Below, one piece after another: positions 45,262 through 54,379 of a DNA stretch of 64,000 nt. Source of the stretch: Phaeobacter sp. CECT 5382 (lineage in GTDB: Bacteria; Pseudomonadota; Alphaproteobacteria; Rhodobacterales; Rhodobacteraceae). The notes below the pieces were generated by a model. The model did no database searches and was not told where the DNA came from. It saw only the letters and a program-made list of their open reading frames with translations. Each line of letters begins with the position of its first letter. The first letter of the stretch is position 1. The position numbers and the translations under genes were made by a program. The stretch lies in contig NZ_CYSG01000020.1 of NCBI RefSeq assembly GCF_001457775.1, positions 1-64,000 on the forward strand, in the 5' to 3' direction.

Positions 45262-45297
45262 TATACCGGCGACAGCAAGTATACCGGCGATTGCAAG
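45262..45297. repeat. 18-bp tandem duplication
   Basis: TATACCGGCGACAGCAAG (45262-45279) is followed by TATACCGGCGATTGCAAG (45280-45297), with two mismatches. It lies directly after the RND terminator and before the SDR gene. Confidence 0.85.
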
Positions 45298-45368
45298 CCT
45301 TCTTGAGCTATCCCTTACCAAGGCTTGATGCTTTCGCGGATGTCATACCCTGGGCCATCGTGGTAGAC

Positions 45369-45404
45369 AGGCTCACAGCTAGGCTCACAGCCAGGCTCAC
45401 AGAC
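45369..45404. repeat. Three 12-bp tandem repeats before an SDR gene
   Basis: AGGCTCACAGCT, AGGCTCACAGCC and AGGCTCACAGAC follow one another, ending 29 bp before the start codon, so they fall in the likely 5' leader. A fourth partial unit (AGGC) follows. Confidence 0.88.
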
Positions 45405-45433
45405 AGGCAGGCACCAACAAAAAGGGCATTGCA

Positions 45434-46141
45434 ATGAACCTCAAAGACAAAGTGGTTGTTGTCACTGGCGGCAGCGATGGCATTGGCAAGCATATCTGCC
45501 TCAAACTTGCGGCCGAGGGCTGCCGGCTGGCCATTCTAGGGCGCAACGAGGCCCGGCTTGCATCGGTCTGCAATCAGGCGCGGGCGCTTGGCGCACCAGA
45601 GGTGCGCAGCTATGCAATGGACCTGATGGAGCCAGAAACGCTTGCCGCAACCACCCAGCGGATCCTAGAGGATTTTGACCGGGTGGATATCCTGATCAAC
45701 AATGCCGGCATCTGGCACAAAGCAGGTCCGCTGGACAGCATTCCTGCGCAGGTCCTGATCGAGACGGTCCAGACCAATCTCACCGGATTGATGCAACTGA
45801 CGCAAGCCCTGCTGCCGGCCCTGCGCAAAACCGGGGCCGCCGCCATTCTGAACGTGGTGTCAAAATCCGGGGTCGTGGCACAGCCGGGACAATCAGTCTA
45901 CACGGCCACCAAATACGGGGTGCGCGGCTTTAGTGATGTGTTGAAGCAGGACGAGGCCGAAACCGGCGTGCGGATCGCTGCCCTCTATCAGAGTGGCACC
46001 AACACCGGCATGTTCGCCAAGGCTGGCGAAGAGGTCCCAAATCATATCTTCACCGAGCCCGAAGATCTGGCAGAAGTGGTGGTCTTTATGCTGTCGCGCC
46101 CAGCAAAACTTTGGATGCACGAGGTCCAGGTCGAACTCTAG
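45434..46141 (+). CDS. Short-chain dehydrogenase/reductase
   Basis: This 235-aa SDR carries VVVTGGSDGIGKHI (cofactor loop), LINNAGIWHKAG, catalytic Ser in LNVVSKSGVV and YTATKYGVRGFS with Tyr/Lys. The residues after strand two (LGRNEARL) suggest NADP. The substrate is unknown. AAGGGC stands before ATG 45434. Its last 4 bases overlap the convergent endonuclease-family gene. Confidence 0.88.
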   Translation: MNLKDKVVVVTGGSDGIGKHICLKLAAEGCRLAILGRNEARLASVCNQARALGAPEVRSYAMDLMEPETLAATTQRILEDFDRVDILINNAGIWHKAGPLDSIPAQVLIETVQTNLTGLMQLTQALLPALRKTGAAAILNVVSKSGVVAQPGQSVYTATKYGVRGFSDVLKQDEAETGVRIAALYQSGTNTGMFAKAGEEVPNHIFTEPEDLAEVVVFMLSRPAKLWMHEVQVEL

Positions 46142-47235
46142 CCGCGTAGTGCGGTCTCATCAGCATCGACATCGATGATTTTCTGCTGTGCAAACTCGGC
46201 TTCGCTTTGACTTGCAACCGGCTCCGGATGGAGCCGTTTTGCGCTAGGAGTATGTTGCAAAACGACCTGAATCGGGAAGTGGTCCGATCCGATTTTGGGC
46301 AGCCGAGCAAGCGAGACAACGGTGAAGTCACCGGAACAAAACACATGGTCCAAGGGCCAGCGAAACAGGGGAAAGCCAGCGTGAAACGTGCTGAACATAC
46401 CGCGCCCGACACGCGGATCCAGCAGGCCGCTCATCTTTTGAAACAGACGGGTTGATATCGACCAAGCCACGTCGTTCAAATCCCCCATCACAACGACTGA
46501 TTGCGCCTGATGATCCAATGTCTTGGCCACGACCATCAATTCACCATCGCGTTCGGCAGAGGTCGCATTTTCAGTGGGGCTTGGCGGCGCCGGGTGCAGG
46601 CAATGCAGTTTTACCCGTTGGCCCGAGGCCAGAACAACCTCTGCATGGATCGATGGCACGCCTTCTTCAACCAGAAAAAGAATCTCGGCATCCAGCAGTT
46701 CAAGACGGGAATAAAGGTGCATGCCATAAAGATTATCCAATGGCTGACGCACCACGTAGGGATATCCCTCGGAGATCGCATCCAACTGGTCTTGCCACCA
46801 GTTGTCGGTCTCGAGCACTAAAACCAGATCCGGTTTCAAATCATGGATCAGATCCAACAGCGGCTGCGCCGTTCTGTTGGTCATCAAAACATTTGCAACA
46901 AGCAGGTTCAACTGGTCTTTCGGGCGCGACTGGCGCGCTGACTGGATTTGTTTTGGAAAGACAGGCGTATATCGAATGATACGCGCCAGTTGGATGATCG
47001 CACAGATCAGAAGAACCCCGATCAATGCCAGATCCCCGCCCGCCTGCCAGCCATAGATCAAAGGGTATGCTACGAGTGCAGCACAGGTTACAGCAGTAAT
47101 CTGCACCGCTGGAAACTCAAAAGCGCGCACCCACCAGGCTTCATGGCGGAGCAATGGCAAGAGCGTGAACAAAGGCACCACGCAGCAAAGCGGAAAAACG
47201 ATCAAGTCCAAAATCAATCTGTCTCCCCTCTGCAC
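46138..47235 (-). CDS. Membrane-anchored endonuclease/exonuclease/phosphatase family protein
   Basis: This 365-aa protein has three N-terminal membrane helices (about 8-95) followed by a complete EEP catalytic domain. The metal and catalytic residues are seen in LVANVLMTN (Asn), LVLVLETDNWW (Glu), LHCLHPAPP (His), VVVMGDLNDVAWS (Asp, Asn) and GSDHFPIQ (Asp, His). Members act on nucleic acids, phospholipids or phosphoesters; with a membrane anchor the domain probably faces the periplasm, but the substrate is unknown. Confidence 0.85.
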   Translation of the reverse strand: MQRGDRLILDLIVFPLCCVVPLFTLLPLLRHEAWWVRAFEFPAVQITAVTCAALVAYPLIYGWQAGGDLALIGVLLICAIIQLARIIRYTPVFPKQIQSARQSRPKDQLNLLVANVLMTNRTAQPLLDLIHDLKPDLVLVLETDNWWQDQLDAISEGYPYVVRQPLDNLYGMHLYSRLELLDAEILFLVEEGVPSIHAEVVLASGQRVKLHCLHPAPPSPTENATSAERDGELMVVAKTLDHQAQSVVVMGDLNDVAWSISTRLFQKMSGLLDPRVGRGMFSTFHAGFPLFRWPLDHVFCSGDFTVVSLARLPKIGSDHFPIQVVLQHTPSAKRLHPEPVASQSEAEFAQQKIIDVDADETALRG

Positions 47236-47273
47236 GCCAGGAGCTTAACAACGGCGGCCTTTGAAACTATGGG

Positions 47274-49097
47274 TCAGGCCACGGCCTGATCATCCGCCTG
47301 TTGGCGCTGCCACAGATGGGCATAGCGGCCTTCGCGCGCCAGCAAGTCTTCGTGGCTGCCCTGTTCCACCACCTCGCCCTGTTCCAGCACCACGATCAGA
47401 TCTGCCTCGGCAACGGTAGACAAGCGATGCGCGATCGTCAGCACTGTACGGCCCTCGCTGGCGCGTTCCAGCGCATCTTTGATCTCTTGCTCGGTGTCGG
47501 TATCCAGGGCAGATGTGGCCTCGTCCAGCAACAGGATTGGCGGATTCTTCAGCAGGGTACGCGCAATGCCCACCCGCTGTTTCTCACCGCCGGACAGCTT
47601 CAGCCCGCGTTCCCCGACCTGGGTGTCATAGCCTTCGGGCAGGCCACTGATGAAATCATGGATCTGGGCATCGCGTGCAGCCTGTTCTACTTCATCCTGG
47701 GTGGCCCCGGCGCGACCATAGGCAATGTTGTAACGGATGGTGTCGTTGAACAGAACGGTATCCTGCGGCACCACACCAATGGCGGCATGCAGGCTTTTCT
47801 GTGTAACATCGCGCACATCCTGCCCGTCGATTGTCAGGCGCCCGCTGGTCACATCATAAAATCGAAACAGCAGTCGTCCGATGGTGGATTTGCCCGACCC
47901 GGTAGAGCCGACAATGGCCAAAGTCTGGCCCGCCCCGGCTGTGATCGAAACGCCTTTCAGGATTTCGCGTTCCTTGTCATAGCCAAAGCGCAGATCTTCC
48001 AGCCGAATTTCGCCGCCTGAGACCTTGAGCGGTTTGGCATCTGCCCGGTCTGTCACATCGGCGGGCTGCTCTAGCAGATCAAACATCTCGCCCATATCGA
48101 CCAGGCTCTGGCGGATTTCGCGGTACACCGTCCCTAGGAAGTTCAGCGGCACGGTGATCTGGATCATATAGGCGTTGACCATGACAAAATCGCCAACCGT
48201 CAGCGCACCATTTTGCACGCCAATCGCCGCCATCACCATGACAGCAATCAGACCGCCGGTAATGAAAACGCTTTGACCAAAGTTCAAAAAGGCCAGCGAA
48301 TAAGCAGTCTTGAGTGCCGCCTGCGCATAGGCGCGCATCGCACCGTCATAGCGCGCGGCCTCACGTGCCTCGGCGCCAAAATACTTCACCGTTTCAAAGT
48401 TGAGCAGGCTATCGATGGCCTTTTGATTGGCGTCAGTATCTTGCTTGTTCATCTCACGGCGCAGTTTCACCCGCCATTCGGTCACAGCAAACGTGAACCA
48501 GACATAAAGCGTGATGGTGCTCACCACGACCACCAGATACCAGGCATCAAAGAGCACCGTCAGGATAATCGCGACCAGGGTAAGCTCCAGCACCAGCGGG
48601 CCGATGGAAAACAGCATGAAGCGCAGCAGGAACTCGACGCCCTTGACGCCACGTTCGATGATCCGCGACAGCCCGCCTGTCTTACGCGTGATGTGATAGC
48701 GCATCGACAGGTTGTGAATATGGGTGAAGGTCTCCAGTGCCAGCTGACGCAGCGCACGCTGGCCGACCGGGGCAAAGATCGCATCGCGCAGCTGCTGAAA
48801 CCCGGTGGTCAGGATCCGCGCCATGCCATAGGCCACTGTCAGACCCACTGCCCCCAGTGCCAGCGGTGGCACCCCCTCGGCTGCGAGCGCATCAACCGCT
48901 CCTTTGTAGAGCATCGGCGTATAGACCGCGATCAGCTTGGCCAGAACCAAAACCGCAATCGCAAGAACCACCCGTTGTTTGACCCAAAGCTGATCTTTCG
49001 GCCAAAGATACGGCCCCATGCGGCGCAACGTGCGCAGGCCAGACCGGCGTTCATCACTGGCAATGCTTCGATCTGTCGAAATCCGGTCTCGGGTCAT
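47274..49097 (-). CDS. Atm1-like ABC exporter (ABCB7/HMT1 type), permease-ATPase fusion
   Basis: The protein is 607 aa, a half-transporter that dimerises. Six membrane helices (about 40-330) are followed by the ATPase with Walker A VGSTGSGKSTIGRL, signature LSGGEKQRVGIARTL and Walker B PILLLDEATSALDTD. The sequence around MNKQDTDANQKAIDSLLNFETVKYF is typical of Atm1/HMT relatives, which export glutathione-bound compounds including metal-thiol adducts. It lies 38 bp from the end of the EEP-family gene's start and could be cotranscribed with it. Confidence 0.9.
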   Translation of the reverse strand: MTRDRISTDRSIASDERRSGLRTLRRMGPYLWPKDQLWVKQRVVLAIAVLVLAKLIAVYTPMLYKGAVDALAAEGVPPLALGAVGLTVAYGMARILTTGFQQLRDAIFAPVGQRALRQLALETFTHIHNLSMRYHITRKTGGLSRIIERGVKGVEFLLRFMLFSIGPLVLELTLVAIILTVLFDAWYLVVVVSTITLYVWFTFAVTEWRVKLRREMNKQDTDANQKAIDSLLNFETVKYFGAEAREAARYDGAMRAYAQAALKTAYSLAFLNFGQSVFITGGLIAVMVMAAIGVQNGALTVGDFVMVNAYMIQITVPLNFLGTVYREIRQSLVDMGEMFDLLEQPADVTDRADAKPLKVSGGEIRLEDLRFGYDKEREILKGVSITAGAGQTLAIVGSTGSGKSTIGRLLFRFYDVTSGRLTIDGQDVRDVTQKSLHAAIGVVPQDTVLFNDTIRYNIAYGRAGATQDEVEQAARDAQIHDFISGLPEGYDTQVGERGLKLSGGEKQRVGIARTLLKNPPILLLDEATSALDTDTEQEIKDALERASEGRTVLTIAHRLSTVAEADLIVVLEQGEVVEQGSHEDLLAREGRYAHLWQRQQADDQAVA

Positions 49098-49224
49098 GAT
49101 TAACGCCTTCCTGCCTCAGACACTTCGAAATAGGCTTTGGCGGCGTTCACCACCAGAGCCGAAAGCGAAAAACGCGCCGATAAGAGCGCGTTTTCGGCGG
49201 ATCAACCGCTTGTTCTGTCTCCGA

Positions 49225-50937
49225 CTACTCGGGAATGGCAAAAACCTGACCGGGATAGATCAGATCAGGGTCACGAATTGCTGCCTGATTGGCTTCAAAT
49301 ACCCGCACATACAGGAATCCACTGCCGTAGCGCTGCTGTGAAATCGCCCAAAGCGTATCCCCTTCCTGTACCGTCACCGCCCGCACCAGAGGCGCTGCTG
49401 CATCGGGTGCCGTATCACTGTTGGCCGGTGGCAACAGAACCTCAGGTGCTTCGCGCTTGAACGGGGTTTCCAGACGGCTGAGGACCTTGCCATTGGTGTC
49501 CAGCTCATCCAGCCGCAGACGGTAGACACCCGGATCGACTGCCTCAAGCTGCCCGCCCCAACTGCCGTTCTGCGCCACCACAAAGCTGGTCACAACCGCA
49601 TTATCCAAATAGACGCGGACCCGCGCGTTGGCGCGCGCACGCCCGGCTAGCTGCACCTCGCCCCTGTCAGAGTAGCCGATGGTATCCAGCACCACCTTGC
49701 CCTGTGGTGCCTGCGCTGCCGGTTGTACCAATGTCACCCCCTGCGCATCGGCGCGCAGAACTGCAACCTGAGTCGGAGCCGGTTCCGGGGCCGGGTCTGT
49801 CTCGGCACTGACGATGGTGCCTGCCGCCGCAGCCGGTTTGGTTTCAGGTTCCACCACCCGGGTCTCGTCTTCCGCTCCCTGAGCAGGAGAGCTCGGGGTG
49901 ACAACCGGGGCAGAAGGCTCGCCACCTTGAGCGACCTGATCTGCTACAGACACCGCAGCAATGACTTCAGAACTATTGGGAGCATTCGCTGTCCCTTCAG
50001 CGACGCCAGTCTGTCCCTGCGAAGTTTCGCCAGCTTCGCGTGATCCCGTCGTGGTCTCTGTAGCGTCTTGTTCACCTGACTCTACTGGGGCCGTAGTATT
50101 ATTTGCAGTCACACCACTTGTCGTCGCACCTGCTGCTTCGGAAACTGCAACCGCAGGCTCCTCCTTTGGTGCTGCGGTTTCGGCCTGCGCCAGAAGAGTC
50201 GGCGCGCTGGGGACAGGTGCTGCAGGTGCAAGAATGAAGCTGGTCTCCGACAGGGTGGTCTGATCGCCCTGCTCTGCGCGCAGCGAAATCACCCGCGCCT
50301 GATCACTGGGCGCGATCAAGGCAAAGGCAACAAATTCTCCGCCCTGCGACACATCGATCCGTTCCAGAACCCTGCCATCCAACAGGACCGCAACACGTGC
50401 GCCGGCAGTGGCGCGTCCCGCAATCACAGTATCGCCAGCCGGGTCAACCCGAACCAGATCAAGCTGAGGCGCCGCGAGGACCCCAGCTACAGGATCAGCT
50501 ACCGGTTCAATCTGTTGATCATTTTCGGAGGCAGTTTGTGACGGGGTGACAGTTGCCAGAGCGCCATCATCACCAACTGTGTCACCCACTGTCTCTGCGA
50601 GTTCGGAACCGGTTTGTGCCCCTTCAGACTCGAGCTCGTTCTGATCCGCGGGTTGAACTGGTGCTTGGTCTGCAGCCTCCGCTTGCTCGGCAGAAGAGGC
50701 GACTTGCGACGTTTCTTCCGGATCGGGTTGCTGAGAGCTGCCTTGCATAACCGAAGGCACTTCGGCGGAGGGGGTGATGACCAGCTCCGTCTGAGGATCC
50801 GATGTGGACAGACGATAGGTCTCTGTGTCGAAAACCCCCAGCCAGACCAGCACCGCTCCCCCGACACCAACGACAGTTGCACCAATCCCTCCGAGTGCCA
50901 GAGCCTTCAGCCCGCCACGTCCTGTCGTCCCAGTCAT
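49225..50937 (-). CDS. LysM-domain cell-envelope protein with long acidic linker
   Basis: The protein is 570 aa with an N-terminal membrane anchor (GIGATVVGVGGAVLVWLGVF). A long Gln/Glu/Ala/Thr-rich low-complexity stretch (about 50-150 and 255-375) surrounds an Ig-like unit at about 155-235 (VRVDPAGDTVIAGRATAGARVAVLLDG). A second Ig-like unit lies at about 415-490, and a C-terminal LysM (VTVQEGDTLWAISQQRYG…YPGQVFAIPE) binds peptidoglycan. It probably spans from inner membrane to cell wall. GGGAAGGGAC precedes the ATG. Confidence 0.85.
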   Translation of the reverse strand: MTGTTGRGGLKALALGGIGATVVGVGGAVLVWLGVFDTETYRLSTSDPQTELVITPSAEVPSVMQGSSQQPDPEETSQVASSAEQAEAADQAPVQPADQNELESEGAQTGSELAETVGDTVGDDGALATVTPSQTASENDQQIEPVADPVAGVLAAPQLDLVRVDPAGDTVIAGRATAGARVAVLLDGRVLERIDVSQGGEFVAFALIAPSDQARVISLRAEQGDQTTLSETSFILAPAAPVPSAPTLLAQAETAAPKEEPAVAVSEAAGATTSGVTANNTTAPVESGEQDATETTTGSREAGETSQGQTGVAEGTANAPNSSEVIAAVSVADQVAQGGEPSAPVVTPSSPAQGAEDETRVVEPETKPAAAAGTIVSAETDPAPEPAPTQVAVLRADAQGVTLVQPAAQAPQGKVVLDTIGYSDRGEVQLAGRARANARVRVYLDNAVVTSFVVAQNGSWGGQLEAVDPGVYRLRLDELDTNGKVLSRLETPFKREAPEVLLPPANSDTAPDAAAPLVRAVTVQEGDTLWAISQQRYGSGFLYVRVFEANQAAIRDPDLIYPGQVFAIPE

Positions 50938-51079
50938 TTTGTCCCTTCCCTAGAGCAGGCTCTTTGCGAGCCTTCCGCACGGGTTCGTGTCCCGCGTGGT
51001 TGAGCCAACCTAGCAACCGCGTTAACAAGGGTCAAAACACGAGTTATGTCCCCTTGAAAACAAAGTGAAAGGTTGCCCG

Positions 51080-51721
51080 ATGAGCATAAAATCCGTCTGT
51101 GTCTATTGCGGATCCCGGTCCGGGGCAATGCCTGCCTACGAAAGCGCCGCAACGGCCCTTGGTCAGGGACTGGCCGCACGCGGGCTGCGCCTGGTCTATG
51201 GCGCTGGTGATGTTGGTCTGATGGGCAGTGTCGCGCGTGCCGCCCAGGCCGCCGGAGGCGAGACTTTTGGCGTGATCCCAGAGCATCTGGTGAAGCGCGA
51301 GGTCGGCAAATCAGACCTCACCACCTATGTGGTCACCGAAACCATGCACGAACGCAAAAAGGTCATGCTGTATAACGCGGATGCCGTGGTGGTTCTGCCC
51401 GGCGGCCCCGGATCACTGGACGAGCTGTTCGAGGCCCTGACCTGGCGACAACTGGGCCTGCACGATAAACCCATTCTGGTGCTGAACATTGCAGGCTATT
51501 GGGACAAACTGCGCGATCTGGTGGAGCACATGCTAGATCAGGGCTTTGCCGATGCATCACTTGGCGACTTTCTGACCTGGGTAGACACTCCGGAGCAGGC
51601 GCTGGAGATCCTGACCGGGACGGGACCCTGCCCCGGCAGGCTCCGTCAACCGGTGCTAAGGACAACCTCTAGACGCGGGCGCTCTGCCGTTGCTTTTGCA
51701 AAGCCCCCGCCGAGAAAATGA
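51080..51721 (+). CDS. LOG family protein (cytokinin riboside phosphoribohydrolase type, TIGR00730)
   Basis: The 213-aa Rossmann-fold protein has VCVYCGSRSGAMPAY, VYGAGDVGLMG, MHERKKVML and PGGPGSLDELFEA. The last is the family's PGGxGTxxE with Ser for Thr. Members hydrolyse purine nucleotide 5'-monophosphates to base and ribose phosphate. AAAGG lies 7 bases before ATG 51080. The 3' end overlaps rarD by 53 bp in the opposite direction, so the last ~17 residues (RTTSRRGRSAVAFAK) are probably recent read-through sequence. Confidence 0.87.
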   Translation: MSIKSVCVYCGSRSGAMPAYESAATALGQGLAARGLRLVYGAGDVGLMGSVARAAQAAGGETFGVIPEHLVKREVGKSDLTTYVVTETMHERKKVMLYNADAVVVLPGGPGSLDELFEALTWRQLGLHDKPILVLNIAGYWDKLRDLVEHMLDQGFADASLGDFLTWVDTPEQALEILTGTGPCPGRLRQPVLRTTSRRGRSAVAFAKPPPRK

Positions 51722-52544
51722 TCACGGCGACCCAGATCAAAGCAAAGGCGAGGCTGTGCCAAATGGTAAACACTTCGCCAAAAACTAACGCAGCAACAAA
51801 GGCTTGCAGAGTTGGGTTGATGTATTGCAACACCCCAACCGTACCCAGAGCAACCCGCCGCGCCGCATAACTGAACAGGATCAGCGGCGCCCCTGTCAAA
51901 GGCCCTGAGAGCATAAGCAGTCCTGCCTCAGACCAGCCCAGCTGAAAGCCTCCGCCACCGGTGCCGAGAATGACCAAAAGAGCCAGTGGCAGGATCAGCA
52001 GAACTTCGGCAGTCACAGAAACCACGGGCCCAAGATCCAGACGTTTCTTGACCACACCATAGGTGCCAAAACTGAAGCCCAGGATCAGCGAGATCCAGGG
52101 CGCAACCCCAAGACCAATTGTCAGGATCACCACCGCGAGGACCGCAAGCGCAATGGCCAGGCTTTGCGCTCGACTAAGGTGTTCGCCAAAGACAAAGCGC
52201 CCCAGCATCACGCTGAGCAGTGGAAAGATATAGTAGCCGAGCGAGGCCTCAGTGGCGCGCCCGATCTGCACGGATGTGATGAAGGTAAACCAGTTCAGCG
52301 AAATCATCGCCGTCGCCAGCAGCAGGATTTTCACATTGCCACTATCAGACAGCGCCGCCCCCAGAACTTGGATCCGCCCCTGTATCAACAAAACCGCCGC
52401 AAAGAACAGGCAGGACCACAGAACCCGGTGCGACAACACCTGTTCTGGCGGGATATGCGACAGAAGCTTGTAAAACAGCCCTGACAGCCCCCAGACCGTA
52501 CAGGCGATGATCATGGCACAGACGCCTTTTGCTGCCTCAGTCAT
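51669..52544 (-). CDS. rarD: EamA/DMT superfamily transporter RarD
   Basis: The protein is 291 aa with ten membrane helices. The RarD-type blocks are YKLLSHIPPEQVLSHRVLWS, LNWFTFITSVQIGRATEASLGY, LGFSFGTYGVVKKRLDLGPV and GVLQYINPTLQAF. It exports an unknown small molecule (the family was first linked to chloramphenicol sensitivity). ATG 52544 with GGGCAGCGG upstream is preferred to the longer frame at 52574. Confidence 0.9.
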   Translation of the reverse strand: MTEAAKGVCAMIIACTVWGLSGLFYKLLSHIPPEQVLSHRVLWSCLFFAAVLLIQGRIQVLGAALSDSGNVKILLLATAMISLNWFTFITSVQIGRATEASLGYYIFPLLSVMLGRFVFGEHLSRAQSLAIALAVLAVVILTIGLGVAPWISLILGFSFGTYGVVKKRLDLGPVVSVTAEVLLILPLALLVILGTGGGGFQLGWSEAGLLMLSGPLTGAPLILFSYAARRVALGTVGVLQYINPTLQAFVAALVFGEVFTIWHSLAFALIWVAVIIFSAGALQKQRQSARV

Positions 52545-52637
52545 TTCCGCTGCCCCTATGCCCGGTCTCTGCAAATGTCTTTGCCGTCTTTTCTTTGAAG
52601 GGGGTACTCATTGCGCACAACGCCCCTCTCAAATCAA

Positions 52638-52665
52638 TGACGCCCGACCAAAAGGCCGGGCGTCA
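52638..52665 (-). terminator. Intrinsic terminator of the superoxide dismutase gene
   Basis: TGACGCCCGaCC pairs with GGcCGGGCGTCA around AAAA. On the minus strand it follows the sod stop by 27 bp, with a weak T-rich tail (TTGATTTG). Confidence 0.75.
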
Positions 52666-52692
52666 CATCATCTATCTTCACTGCGTCGAAAC

Positions 52693-53295
52693 TTAGCCGA
52701 GGCGCGAAGCAACGTTTTCCCAGTTCACCAGGTTGTCGAGGAAGTTCGACAGGTAGGCAGGTCGCTTGTTGCGGAAATCGATGTAGTAGGAGTGCTCCCA
52801 AACATCACAACCCAGCAGGGCTGTCTGGTTGAAGCACAGTGGGTTCACACCGTTTTCGGTCTTGGTCACGGCGAGCGAACCATCAGCGTTTTTCACAAGC
52901 CAGGCCCAGCCGGAGCCGAACTGACCCGCGCCAGCGGCCGAAAACTGCGATTTAAATTCGTCAACCGAGCCAAAGCTTTCAACCAGAGCTTTTTCCAGAT
53001 CACCGGGCATGGCCGAACCACCAGGGCCCATCATTTCCCAGAACTGGTTGTGGTTCCACAGCTGCGAGATGTTGTTGAAGATACCGTTCTGCGCCACGGA
53101 GGATGCGTCATAGGTGCCAACAATGATCTCTTCCAGCGACTTGCTGTCCCATTCGGTACCAGCAATCAGCTTGTTGCCGTTGTCGACATAGGCTTTGTGG
53201 TGCAGATCGTGGTGGTATTCCAGGGTTTCTGCCGACATGCCCTTGGCGGCCAGCGCGTCATGTGCATAAGGAAGATCGGGAAGTTCAAAAGCCAT
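52693..53295 (-). CDS. sodB: Superoxide dismutase, Fe/Mn family (Fe-type)
   Basis: This 200-aa cytoplasmic enzyme dismutates superoxide. The four metal ligands are visible: His in LEYHHDLHHKAYV (about 27), His in SQLWNHNQFW, and Asp and His in CDVWEHSYYIDF. The AGAGQFGSGWAW block and the position of Gln in the NHNQ region favour the iron form. CAGGGG stands before ATG 53295. It is monocistronic with its own terminator. Confidence 0.95.
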   Translation of the reverse strand: MAFELPDLPYAHDALAAKGMSAETLEYHHDLHHKAYVDNGNKLIAGTEWDSKSLEEIIVGTYDASSVAQNGIFNNISQLWNHNQFWEMMGPGGSAMPGDLEKALVESFGSVDEFKSQFSAAGAGQFGSGWAWLVKNADGSLAVTKTENGVNPLCFNQTALLGCDVWEHSYYIDFRNKRPAYLSNFLDNLVNWENVASRLG

Positions 53296-53430
53296 AGTGG
53301 ACCCCTGTCAAAAAATGTTGCGTTCCTGAGCAGATACATGCGGCGCAGCGGGGGGGCAGGTCAAGGGCCAAGACGATAAAACAGCGCGCAAGATGAGCAG
53401 GATCTATGTGCGAAAATGGGGGAAAGCCGG

Positions 53431-54204
53431 ATGATTGCAAAGACCTGGACAGCGGCGCGCAAGATGTTTTACCGCGCCCGCGGCTACTACGCCGGCAGCC
53501 TGAACGGCCTTCCCTTTCGCTTGGATCCGTATCATTCAAAATTCTGGCGCAAGGCTGCGGCGGGCAGCTGGGAGCCTGAAACCTTTGCCGTGCTGGATGC
53601 TCATCTGGACAAGGATCACGACTATCTGGATATCGGCGCCTGGATTGGACCTACGGTCCTTTATGGTGCCGCAAAGGCTCGCCGGGTGTATTGCTTTGAG
53701 CCTGATCCCGTTGCCTTTCGCCATCTGGCCTGGAACCTCGAATTGAACCAGATCCAGAATGTTTCGGCCTTTTCGGTCGCTCTCAGCCAGCAAGTTGGCC
53801 TCGCCCGGATGGCGTCTTTTGGTGGCGAGGCCGGCGATAGCATGACAAGCCTGCTGAATGACGGCGACCACGGCTCTGACGTGGTTACTCTGGGATGGGA
53901 GGATTTTGCCAAATCGGCCGATCTCGGCCAGGTGTCGCTGGTCAAAATGGATATCGAGGGTGCCGAATTCGACGTCCTGCCACAGCTTATCCCCTGGCTG
54001 AAAGAACAGCGCCCAGCACTATACCTGTCCACCCACGCACCTTTTCTCGATTCTGAGACCCGTCAAGAGAGGATGAAAACCCTGGCCGAGCTATTGTCGT
54101 TCTACGGAACCTGTCTAGAGGACAATGGCCGCGCTTCGGGTTTTGAAACCCTTACACAAGAGCGCGCCCTAACTCAGTTTCCAACCTTTTTGTTCACCGC
54201 GTGA
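53431..54204 (+). CDS. FkbM family methyltransferase
   Basis: This 257-aa SAM-dependent methyltransferase carries DYLDIGAWIGPTVLYGA (SAM loop), YCFEPDPVAFRHL (acidic end of strand two) and SLVKMDIEGAEFDVLPQL, the Methyltransf_21 signature. Members O-methylate polyketides or glycan residues; no biosynthetic cluster is nearby to suggest a target. ATG 53431 with GGGGGAAAG upstream is chosen over ATG 53416. Confidence 0.85.
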   Translation: MIAKTWTAARKMFYRARGYYAGSLNGLPFRLDPYHSKFWRKAAAGSWEPETFAVLDAHLDKDHDYLDIGAWIGPTVLYGAAKARRVYCFEPDPVAFRHLAWNLELNQIQNVSAFSVALSQQVGLARMASFGGEAGDSMTSLLNDGDHGSDVVTLGWEDFAKSADLGQVSLVKMDIEGAEFDVLPQLIPWLKEQRPALYLSTHAPFLDSETRQERMKTLAELLSFYGTCLEDNGRASGFETLTQERALTQFPTFLFTA

Positions 54205-54379
54205 AGACAGAGCTAGCCTGAGACGGTACCGGAGACAGTGCAGCTCCCTTTGCCGCTCATGTCATTATCATAGCCGCGCGGCAGTACCCCCAAGGTGAGC
54301 CAAGTCATCACCGAAGACAGGTTCAAGTTCCTATAGTATTCATGTCGATCTCACTCACGCTGACCCGCAGAGCACGATT

